Assembly (NCBI GenBank): GCA_029945445.1
Contig: JAQSCO010000006.1
Location: 1 to 62,354, forward strand
Direction: 5' to 3'
Origin: Lacunisphaera sp.
GTDB taxonomy: Bacteria > Verrucomicrobiota > Verrucomicrobiia > Opitutales > Opitutaceae
Length of the DNA stretch: 62,354 bases
Shown: piece after piece, positions 17,422-23,451 of the stretch
Layout: each line of letters starts with the position of its first letter
How positions within the stretch are numbered: position 1 is the first letter of the stretch
The notes under the pieces: model-generated
Told to the model about the DNA's origin: nothing
The model's database searches: none
What the model saw: the letters and a program-made list of their open reading frames with translations, nothing else
Position numbers and translations under genes: made by a program

Positions 17422-17946
17422 TCAGCCAAGCCGGAAGTCAGGCAGGGCCCGACACGCCCGCAACAGTTGCATGGCCCGGGCCTCGGCGGCGCGCATGCGG
17501 CGTTTCTTCGCGGGCTGGAGGTCGTCGTAGCCGGCGAGGTGCAGCCAGCCGTGGACGACGTAGAGGGCGAGTTCGGTGGAGAATGTTTCTTGGAGGGTCG
17601 GCCTCCCGGCCGACCGCGGCCGGTCAGGAGACCGGCCCTCCAGTAATCCTACATACCGCGCCGCCGTGTCGGCCGAGACGCAGATCTCGCCGGCGAGACC
17701 GGCGGCGGGATCGCCCTCGAAGGTGATCACGTCCGTGGCCGTCGGGTCGTCCATGAAGTCGCCGTGGATCCTGGCGAGCGCGGGGTCGGTCAGGAAGACG
17801 AGGGAGAGCTCGCCCGGGGGAATGGCGGACGGCGGAATGCGGAGTGCGGAGTGGTTGGCGTCCAGCGTGTGGATGACGCGGGCCACGGCGGCGCGGTTGA
17901 AACGCAGGCGGGGGTGCCGGTTGCTGATGGCGACCGCGCGTTTCAT
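17422..17946 (-). CDS. ybeY: endoribonuclease YbeY (rRNA maturation factor)
   Basis: 174 residues. The core matches YbeY, a zinc-dependent RNase for 16S rRNA 3'-end maturation: DVITFEGDP, GEICVSADTAAR and LYVVHGWLHLAGYDD. The third metal ligand position, normally His in HGxLHLxGYDH, is Asp here. About 16 extra residues (near 102-118, GRSPDRPRSAGRPTLQ) between AAR and the metal-binding helix are encoded by a double palindrome at 17592-17641. Start ATG at 17946. It follows phoH, the standard partner. Confidence 0.92.
   Translation of the reverse strand: MKRAVAISNRHPRLRFNRAAVARVIHTLDANHSALRIPPSAIPPGELSLVFLTDPALARIHGDFMDDPTATDVITFEGDPAAGLAGEICVSADTAARYVGLLEGRSPDRPRSAGRPTLQETFSTELALYVVHGWLHLAGYDDLQPAKKRRMRAAEARAMQLLRACRALPDFRLG
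17592..17641 (-). repeat. double-hairpin element embedded in ybeY
   Basis: Two perfect hairpins, GGTCGGCC-TCCC-GGCCGACC (17596-17615) and GGCCGGTC-AGGA-GACCGGCC (17618-17637), are flanked by GGAGG and CTCC. The element keeps the ybeY frame open and adds a basic, proline-rich segment. Similar two-hairpin arrangements occur at 8626-8672 and, less regularly, just upstream of ybeY. Confidence 0.9.
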
Positions 17947-17986
17947 CGAACGGTTCCGGTGGAGGGCTCGCGGCCCGGCGCACCGC

Positions 17987-18045
17987 GGCCCAGCCGGAGC
18001 TGGGCCCGCCCCCAAACACGGCCCGCAGGGACGCGGGCGCTCCAT
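17987..18045. repeat. GC-rich hairpins in the phoH-ybeY gap
   Basis: GGCCCAG/CTGGGCC (17987-18006) is followed by 18020-18045, which on the minus strand matches the 15905-15934 element nearly base for base (GCCCGCGTCCCTGCGGGCC core). The 119-base gap between phoH and ybeY is made mostly of these hairpins. Confidence 0.75.
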
Positions 18046-18065
18046 TTGGCTGAGAAGCGCATGGC

Positions 18066-19040
18066 CTACTGCGGGCCGATGGGCTCGGCGGCCTTGGCCT
18101 GTTCGTAGGCGTCGATGATCTTCTGCACGAGCGGGTGGCGCACGACGTCGGACGCGGTGAAGTGGTGGAACTCGATGCCCGGGATGTTGCGCAGGATGCG
18201 CGGGGCCTGCACGAGGCCGGACTGCTTGTTCCGCGGCAGGTCGATCTGCGTGATGTCGCCGGTGATGATCATGCGCGAGTCGTCGCCGAGGCGCGTGAGG
18301 AACATCATCATCTGTTCGTGCGAGGTGTTCTGCGCCTCGTCGAGGATGATGTAGGCGTTGGCGAGCGTGCGGCCGCGCATATAGGCCAGCGGGGCGATCT
18401 CGATGACGCCCTTCTCGGACAAGGTGGCGACATCCTCGGCGTCGAGCATGTCGTGGAGCGCGTCGTAGAGCGGGCGGAGGTAGGGGAGGATTTTCTCGCG
18501 CAGGTCGCCGGGCAGGAAACCGAGCGCCTCACCGGCCTCGACGGCCGGGCGTGTGAGCACGATGCGCTGCACCTTGTTCTGCAGCAAAGCGGAGATGGCC
18601 GCGGCCATCGCGAGGTAGGTCTTGCCGGTGCCGGCGGGGCCGATGCCGAAGACGATCGGGTTCTTCTGGATGGCCTGCAGGTAGAGTTTCTGGCCGATGG
18701 TTTTCGGGACGACGCTCTTGCGCTGCGTGGCGATGACGAGCGGCTCGGTGAACAGCGTGCGCAGGCTCGCGCCGGCGTCCTTGGTGTAGAGCGCGAGCAG
18801 GCGCAGGAAATCCGGCGTGCGCATCGCGAGGCCCTGGGTGCGGCCGGCGTTGAGCAGGGTGAAGAATTCCTCGGCGCGCGCGACGGCCGCCGCGTCGCCG
18901 TCAATCTTCAGCCAGTCGTCGCGGGTGACGAGGCGCACGGCAAGCGCCGACTCCGCCTGGGTGAGGTTGTCCTCGCTGCCACAATACAGCTGGCTGAGGT
19001 GGCGGGCGTTGGGGTAGCGGAGCGTCTTGGATTCGGGCAC
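18066..19040 (-). CDS. phoH: PhoH family ATPase
   Basis: 324 residues. A KH-like N-terminal part (VRLVTRDDWLKIDGDAAAVARAEEFF) precedes the PhoH P-loop ATPase domain: GPAGTGKTYLAMAAA, LTRPAVEAGEALGFLPGDL, NAYIILDEAQNTSHEQMMMFLTRLG and ITGDITQIDLP. PhoH ATPases are thought to act in RNA metabolism. The phoH-ybeY order is widely conserved. The name recalls phosphate control in E. coli, but no PhoB-like box was seen here. Confidence 0.95.
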   Translation of the reverse strand: MPESKTLRYPNARHLSQLYCGSEDNLTQAESALAVRLVTRDDWLKIDGDAAAVARAEEFFTLLNAGRTQGLAMRTPDFLRLLALYTKDAGASLRTLFTEPLVIATQRKSVVPKTIGQKLYLQAIQKNPIVFGIGPAGTGKTYLAMAAAISALLQNKVQRIVLTRPAVEAGEALGFLPGDLREKILPYLRPLYDALHDMLDAEDVATLSEKGVIEIAPLAYMRGRTLANAYIILDEAQNTSHEQMMMFLTRLGDDSRMIITGDITQIDLPRNKQSGLVQAPRILRNIPGIEFHHFTASDVVRHPLVQKIIDAYEQAKAAEPIGPQ

Positions 19041-19067
19041 GTTGTTAAGCAGAGGACGGAGATCAGG

Positions 19068-19088
19068 GGACAGAAGACAGAGGACAGG
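19068..19088. repeat. 7-bp repeat GGACAGA
   Basis: Units GGACAGA, AGACAGA, GGACAGG lie between the HIT gene and phoH. It has the same unit and orientation as 3793-3820. Confidence 0.75.
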
Positions 19089-19095
19089 AAATGCG

Positions 19096-19593
19096 TCAGG
19101 CCTTGGCCGCGAGTTGGTCGGCGAATTCTTTCAGGCGTTTATACATCGCCTCGAGGGATTGCGGAAGCACGCGGGTCTGGCCGATGACGGGCATGAAATT
19201 GGTGTCGCCGTTCCAGCGCGGGACAATGTGGGCGTGCAGGTGGGTGATGCTGCCGCCGGCGGCCTCGCCGAGATTGAAGCCGATGTTGAATGCATTCGGT
19301 TTCAGCGCCGCGTGCAGCACCTCCTTGCCGAAAATGATCTCGTCCATCAGGTCGGCGCGACCCGCGGCGTCGAGCTCGGCGAGGTCGGCGACGTTGCGGA
19401 ACGGCACGGCGAGGAGGTGGCCCGCGTTGTAGGGATAGCGGTTGAGGACGAGGTAGGAGAGCTTGCTGCGGTGAATGATGAGCGCCGCGGCGTCATCGCC
19501 GAGCGCCGGCAGCTCCGTGAAAGGCTGGCCGCCGTGCTTTTCGCGCGGCGCCTCAATGTATTCCATGCGCCAGTAGGCGTGCAGATGATCCAT
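19096..19593 (-). CDS. HIT family nucleotide hydrolase/transferase
   Basis: 165 residues with the histidine triad HLHAHIVPRW. The upstream pattern (LVLNRYPYNAGHLLAVPFRNVADL, FNIGFNLGEAAGGS) matches the Ap4A phosphorylase-like HIT subgroup, which cleaves dinucleoside polyphosphates or AMP conjugates. Start ATG at 19593. It begins the minus-strand run HIT-phoH-ybeY-DUF502-recO-helicase and is divergent from the DUF2238 gene. The exact substrate is not readable. Confidence 0.93.
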   Translation of the reverse strand: MDHLHAYWRMEYIEAPREKHGGQPFTELPALGDDAAALIIHRSKLSYLVLNRYPYNAGHLLAVPFRNVADLAELDAAGRADLMDEIIFGKEVLHAALKPNAFNIGFNLGEAAGGSITHLHAHIVPRWNGDTNFMPVIGQTRVLPQSLEAMYKRLKEFADQLAAKA

Positions 19594-19688
19594 GTTCCTA
19601 GGCAGGCTTGGCCGGCGGGACGGGGATGTCAAAACAGGGATTGCCCGCGACGGCTTGCACCGGGCCGTCCGCCGGGCAGGCTGGCGGC

Positions 19689-20294
19689 GTGGATCGCCGT
19701 CTCCTCTGGTTCTCCCTGCTGCTGGCCCCCCTGCTCGCGTGGTCCGCCGTGCGGCCGCACGACTACTTTACGTGGTTCCTCGAGATCATCCCGGTGTTCA
19801 TCGGCCTGCCGGTGGCGTTCGCGGTGCAGCGCCGCTTTCCGCTGTCCTCGCTCCTGCTGGTGCTGCTGTGGTGGCACAGCGTCCTGCTGATCTTCGGCGG
19901 GCACTACACCTACGCCCGCGTGCCGCTCGGGGACTGGGCGATGCACTGGTTCGGCTGGACGCGGAACAACTACGACAAGCTCGGGCATTTCGCGCAGGGT
20001 TTCGTGCCGGCGCTGCTCGTGCGGGAGCTCCTGATCCGCACCTCGCCCCTGAAAGGCAGCAAGTGGCTCGGTTTCCTCGTCGTGAGCGTGTGCCTGGCGT
20101 TCAGCGCGCTCTACGAACTCATGGAGTGGCTGACGGCGGTGACGTCGGGCGCGGCGGCGGAAGATTTCCTCGGCACGCAGGGCGACCCGTGGGACACGCA
20201 GACGGACATGGCCATGGCGCTCGTCGGCGCGATTGTCGCGGTGGTCGTGATGTCGCGCTGGCACGACCGGTCGATGGCGAAGGTGATTGGCTAG
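19689..20294 (+). CDS. DUF2238 (YjdF-like) membrane protein
   Basis: 201 residues with about six membrane helices. The conserved polar set of the family is visible: GGHYTYARVPLGDW, RNNYDKLGHFAQGFVPALLVREL, YELMEWLTAV and GTQGDPWDTQTDMAMALVGA. These charged motifs at the membrane face suggest an enzyme or transporter, but no activity is established. Start GTG at 19689 (VDRRLLWFS); upstream extensions overlap the divergent HIT gene. A compact hairpin follows the stop directly. Confidence 0.88.
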   Translation: MDRRLLWFSLLLAPLLAWSAVRPHDYFTWFLEIIPVFIGLPVAFAVQRRFPLSSLLLVLLWWHSVLLIFGGHYTYARVPLGDWAMHWFGWTRNNYDKLGHFAQGFVPALLVRELLIRTSPLKGSKWLGFLVVSVCLAFSALYELMEWLTAVTSGAAAEDFLGTQGDPWDTQTDMAMALVGAIVAVVVMSRWHDRSMAKVIG

Positions 20295-20316
20295 GGCGGA
20301 TTATCCTTAATCCGCC
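20295..20316. terminator. hairpin after the DUF2238 gene
   Basis: GGCGGATTA-TCCT-TAATCCGCC is a perfect stem-loop starting on the base after the stop codon. No U-tract follows, so termination strength is uncertain. Confidence 0.5.
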
Positions 20317-20335
20317 GCGGCGGGCATTTTTGAAA

Positions 20336-20415
20336 TTGTGGGCGGGGTGCCCTCACCCCGCGAGGCACTGGTTTCGCAGCCGAAAAGCAGCGGGGTGCGG
20401 GCACCCCACCCACAA
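20336..20415. repeat. inverted pair of the 24-nt palindromic element
   Basis: Copy one (20336-20359, minus orientation) is identical over 24 bases to 23427-23450. Copy two (20392-20415, plus orientation) differs from it at two positions. The pair flanks a 32-base spacer in the leader of the exosortase gene and produces a false in-frame extension of it. Confidence 0.9.
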
Positions 20416-20475
20416 TCAATCCAACGGCCCCTACCGGCTTGCACGCGGCGGGGCGTTGCCTTTGCTCGCTCAAAC

Positions 20476-21543
20476 GTGAGTGACTCAGCACAGCCAAACC
20501 CCAACCCGCCCGCGCCGTTCCTCGCCGCGCTCGGGCTGTCAGCCGGCTTCATGGCGTTCGTGGCGTGGGACCAGTCGCACTGGTGGCGCGTGAAGGAGGA
20601 TTATTCGTTCGGCTGGCTGGTGCCGGTGTTCGTCGCCTACGTTGTCTACGACCGCTGGCCGAAAATCATCGTCCGGCTGCGCGAGGCCGAGACCGCCCCG
20701 GCCGGCCCGAAGTGGGCGCAGTGGACGCTCAACCTTGCCGCGAGCCTCGGCCTGCTCGGCGGCGCGCTGTTCTTCCTGCTCGGCGCATTCTACCGCGCGG
20801 GCGCCGGCACGTCGCAGCCAGGCACGTTCGCGCTGACGTTCGGCATGGTCGCGATCGTGCTGCCGCTGATTTTCTTCAACGTGGCCATTGGAGGGCCCGC
20901 GTCCCTGCGGGCCGGCTCGCAGGGACCAGCCGTCGCCAAGGCTATGGCCGACAAGCGCGATCCCGTCCTACAACCCGCCTCCAAAGGCATCGCAACCCTC
21001 CTTGCCGACGCGCGCTTCCGCGTGGCGGCGGTCTTCATCTTCCCGGTGCTGGTGTGGCTGATCTCGGCACCCCTGGTGTCGGCGGTCGAGTCGCAGGTCA
21101 GCCTTTTCCTGCTGCGCCGGGTCGTGACGGTGGTCGCGTTTGTCTTCGACCTGCTCGGCTATCCGCTCGAGCAGCAGGGCAATGTGCTGCTGCTGCCGAA
21201 GGGCTCGGTCGGCGTGGCCGACGCGTGCTCGGGCATCCGCTCGCTGACGGCGTGCCTCTTCGCGGGGTCGTTCCTCGGCGCGACGTTCTTTGAGGTTTTT
21301 TGGAAGAAGGTCGTGCTGGTCGTCGCCTCGATGTTCTTCGCGTTCCTGATGAACCTGGTGCGCGGCCTCTTCCTGACCGGCTGGGCCTACGCCTACGGAC
21401 CCGACGCCATCAACGGCGCGGTGCACGACATCGCCGGCTACGCCGTGCTCGGCCTCACCTGCGCCGGGCTCCTTGCGCTCGTGCCGGTGCTCAACTTCAA
21501 GCTGGAGTCGCTCGCTGGGCCGGCCAACGGCCCGGGCGTGTAA
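20476..21543 (+). CDS. exosortase family transpeptidase
   Basis: 355 residues with about eight membrane helices. The exosortase/archaeosortase active site is complete: Cys251 in DACSGIRSL, Arg in MNLVRGLF and His in VHDIAGY. Exosortases cleave PEP-CTERM-like sorting tails at the inner membrane for delivery of proteins to the surface. Start GTG at 20476 (VSDSAQPN). Residues from about 137 (IGGPASLRAGSQGP and on) are encoded by a palindromic element and look like an insertion between two helices. No polysaccharide genes or PEP-CTERM substrate lie in the window. Confidence 0.9.
   Translation: MSDSAQPNPNPPAPFLAALGLSAGFMAFVAWDQSHWWRVKEDYSFGWLVPVFVAYVVYDRWPKIIVRLREAETAPAGPKWAQWTLNLAASLGLLGGALFFLLGAFYRAGAGTSQPGTFALTFGMVAIVLPLIFFNVAIGGPASLRAGSQGPAVAKAMADKRDPVLQPASKGIATLLADARFRVAAVFIFPVLVWLISAPLVSAVESQVSLFLLRRVVTVVAFVFDLLGYPLEQQGNVLLLPKGSVGVADACSGIRSLTACLFAGSFLGATFFEVFWKKVVLVVASMFFAFLMNLVRGLFLTGWAYAYGPDAINGAVHDIAGYAVLGLTCAGLLALVPVLNFKLESLAGPANGPGV
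20885..20914 (+). repeat. 30-nt palindromic element inside the exosortase gene
   Basis: Identical at all 30 positions to the intergenic copy at 15905-15934. It encodes AIGGPASLRA in frame and is followed by about 30 further residues of hydrophilic sequence before the next membrane helix resumes at VAAVFIFPVLV. Confidence 0.9.
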
Positions 21544-21552
21544 CCGGCCGGC

Positions 21553-21753
21553 CTACTTCATGCCGCGGGCGCGGTCGATCCGGTCCTCGTATTCCTGCTG
21601 GAGGAAGTAGTCCCGCGCGCTCAACGGCTGGTCGCCCCAGCTGACGGCGACCTTGGGCGGGGCGGGAGGCGGGAGCTGGGCGGTTTTGCTGACACAGCCG
21701 GCCAACATCAGGCCGGCGAGCATGATCAAGGCAACACGCGCGGTGGTTTTCAT
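21553..21753 (-). CDS. small lipoprotein
   Basis: 66 residues. The N-terminus MKTTARVALIMLAGLMLAGCVSK is a lipoprotein signal with lipobox LAGC. The mature part is short, proline-rich (LPPPAPPKVAVSWGD) and ends in a charged segment QEYEDRIDRARGMK. Start ATG at 21753. It is convergent with the exosortase gene, 9 bases apart. No family is recognised; its role is unknown. Confidence 0.75.
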   Translation of the reverse strand: MKTTARVALIMLAGLMLAGCVSKTAQLPPPAPPKVAVSWGDQPLSARDYFLQQEYEDRIDRARGMK

Positions 21754-21860
21754 GGGGAGCGGGGCTGGGCGGATTATATCACACGCCGCGCGTGCTGGGG
21801 GAAAATGCGACGAGCCGCGAGGTTTTCGCGCTGCCTGGCGGGCGCTCCCGGGCGCCACGC

Positions 21861-22280
21861 TCAGGGCGTGGCGGTCAGGACGATCTTTTTCACCACGCGC
21901 ACGGCCACCTCGACGTCGATCATCCGCCCTGGCGGCTGGTTGACCAGCAGCTCGAACAAGTCGCTCCCGCGCTTCATGCCGCCCTTCATGTCGGTGATCT
22001 TCCGGCCGTTGAGGGCGAGGATTTCATCGCCGTGCTGGAGGCCGATCTGGTCGGCGGGTGAGCCAGGGGCGACCGCGTCGACATAGACGTGGGTGATACT
22101 CTGCGTCTTCTCGCTCCAGGCAGCGACGATGCCGATGCCGTAGCTGCAGACCATCTGGCCCTTCACCTCGACCTTGGGGAGGGTGACCGTCCCCTCCGCG
22201 GGCGCCGGTTCGGCGGCGCGCAGCACGGGACACAAGCAGGCGAAGAGCAGAAGGGCGGCGGGGCGGAGGCGGATGTTCAT
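21861..22280 (-). CDS. secreted PDZ-domain protein
   Basis: 139 residues with an N-terminal signal peptide (PAALLLFACLCPVLRAAEP). After about 20 residues comes a PDZ domain of the HtrA/Tsp type: YGIGIVAAWSE, VDAVAPGSPADQIGLQHGDEILALNGRKI and GSDLFELLVNQPPGRMIDVEV. No protease domain is present, so it may bind C-terminal tails or act as an adaptor. Start ATG at 22280; an upstream reading to 22373 lacks a signal peptide at its start. It stands about 100 bases from the lipoprotein gene on the same strand. Confidence 0.85.
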   Translation of the reverse strand: MNIRLRPAALLLFACLCPVLRAAEPAPAEGTVTLPKVEVKGQMVCSYGIGIVAAWSEKTQSITHVYVDAVAPGSPADQIGLQHGDEILALNGRKITDMKGGMKRGSDLFELLVNQPPGRMIDVEVAVRVVKKIVLTATP

Positions 22281-22360
22281 TGGGAATTGGGGGCGAGGGG
22301 CCGCGAAGTCGAAGTTCACAGGAGGAGATTTTCTAGCCACGATGGTGCGCAGCACTGGTG

Positions 22361-22783
22361 TCAGCTCTGGCATCTTTCATCATAACACCGAAGAACTTGG
22401 TGATTGAGGAAGGACAGTCCAAAAAATGGCCACAGAAAGGGGACGAGGGTGATGCCATACCAGCACGCCATCACCGGCTCGAGGAGCGCTTCTGGCGTGG
22501 TATTTGCATTGCGCGATGGCCACACCAACAACCCAAGCACAAGACCGTAAACTCCCGCTGCGAGATAAAGCGAGACAACCGACCAAACAATGCGGATGCC
22601 GGTCTTCTTTTTATCAGACCACCGCGAGCAATAGTAGAGTCCGAGTCCAATGAATGGCCCGGCGACGCAGGCCAGCCAGCGTATCTCATGCAATTGTCCC
22701 CAAAATTCGGGCTGCCAGAGAATGAGCGCGGCGATAACCGTCCAAACTGTGCCGGAGATAACGGCTAGAAGGTATGCTTTCAT
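22361..22783 (-). CDS. four-helix membrane protein of unknown function
   Basis: 140 residues with four predicted helices (YLLAVISGTVWTVIAALIL, LACVAGPFIGLGLYYC, IVWSVVSLYLAAGVYGLVLG, ITLVPFLWPFFGLSFL) and a basic loop SRWSDKKKTGIR. Start ATG at 22783. The gene is visibly less GC-rich than its neighbours, which could mean recent arrival. It lies beside a decayed hicBA pair. No family is recognised. Confidence 0.7.
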   Translation of the reverse strand: MKAYLLAVISGTVWTVIAALILWQPEFWGQLHEIRWLACVAGPFIGLGLYYCSRWSDKKKTGIRIVWSVVSLYLAAGVYGLVLGLLVWPSRNANTTPEALLEPVMACWYGITLVPFLWPFFGLSFLNHQVLRCYDERCQS

Positions 22784-22915
22784 TTGTCTGCAGTGCGATT
22801 CAGCCTCAGCGCAAAGTCTAAGTTGGCTGGCCGTCATTCATGGTAGAAAGCGACAGAGGAAACTGATGTTCAACTCTCGATTTCAGAGCGGAGCGGCGGT
22901 CCCGGCGGGCCGGTC

Positions 22916-23134
22916 TCATTTCAGCGCCCGGAGAAACTCCTCCGGCTCCACGCCGGCTTGTCGCAGCACACCGTTCGGGGTCCAGGGGTTGATCTCGCGG
23001 TGCATCGGCACGACACAGCCGTGGCCGCCTCAGCGCAGGATGGCGTGACTGCCCTTCTGCCGAATGAAGACAAAACCCAGTCGCTCCAGTGCCTTGACCG
23101 CCTTGCGTCCGGAAACTCCGGGCAGATTAGGCAT
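22916..23134 (-). pseudogene. hicA: hicA toxin gene with a nonsense codon
   Basis: The frame from ATG at 23134 encodes a HicA-type mRNA interferase: MPNLPGVSGRKAVKALERLG, then FVFIRQKGSHAILR with the catalytic His30. Codon 35 is TGA (23030-23032), and the rest of the family pattern (GGHGCVVPMHREINPWTP, then GVEPEEFLRALK) continues in the same frame to a stop at 22916. A single change from CGA to TGA explains this. The first eight bases overlap the hicB end, the normal hicBA coupling. The toxin should be inactive unless the codon is read through. Confidence 0.85.
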
Positions 23135-23342
23135 GAGCGGCGGTGACTTCGAAGGTGGTCATCACCGCGCGGCCGCCGGACTTGGCGGGGAATTCCGAGA
23201 GGTAGAGTTCGGTCGCTTCCTTCAGATTGGCCATGGCCTTATTAAAATCTTTGCCCTGCGTCGTCGTGCCGGTCTCGGGGTTGTAGGCGACAAACCATTT
23301 CCTGTCGGGCGTCGGGTAAACGATGGCGGTCAGCGTTTGCAT
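23127..23342 (-). CDS. hicB: HicB family antitoxin
   Basis: 71 residues from ATG at 23342: MQTLTAIVYPTPDRKWFVAY, then NPETGTTTQGKDFNKAMANLKEATELYL. This is the partial RNase H-like HicB fold that neutralises HicA. ATGs at 23360 and 23378 are alternatives. No DNA-binding tail is visible, so autoregulation is uncertain. It is first in the hicB-hicA order with an eight-base overlap. The frame is intact although its toxin partner is broken. Confidence 0.85.
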   Translation of the reverse strand: MQTLTAIVYPTPDRKWFVAYNPETGTTTQGKDFNKAMANLKEATELYLSEFPAKSGGRAVMTTFEVTAAHA

Positions 23343-23426
23343 GAGGGAATCGATGCCCATGAATCGGGTGAGTGTCAATTCGTGGGAGCGGCGGGTTCGT
23401 GATATCCCGCCCTACCGCAAGACAGC

Positions 23427-23450
23427 GGGGTGAGGGCACCCCGCCCACAA
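23427..23450 (+). repeat. 24-nt palindromic element, reference copy
   Basis: GGGGTG-AGGG-CACCCC with tail GCCCACAA. It lies one base before the stop codon of the M16 peptidase gene (convergent side) and is identical to 20336-20359 in reverse. Confidence 0.9.
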
Positions 23451-23451
23451 A

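Noticed and set aside
22916..23134. hicA read through the TGA as a selenocysteine or recoded codon
   Set aside because: The normal residue here is not Cys or Sec in HicA proteins and no downstream SECIS-like signal was evident. A plain nonsense mutation is simpler.
20336..23450. CRISPR-like array from the repeated 24-nt elements
   Set aside because: Copies are in both orientations, thousands of bases apart, with no regular spacers and no Cas genes.
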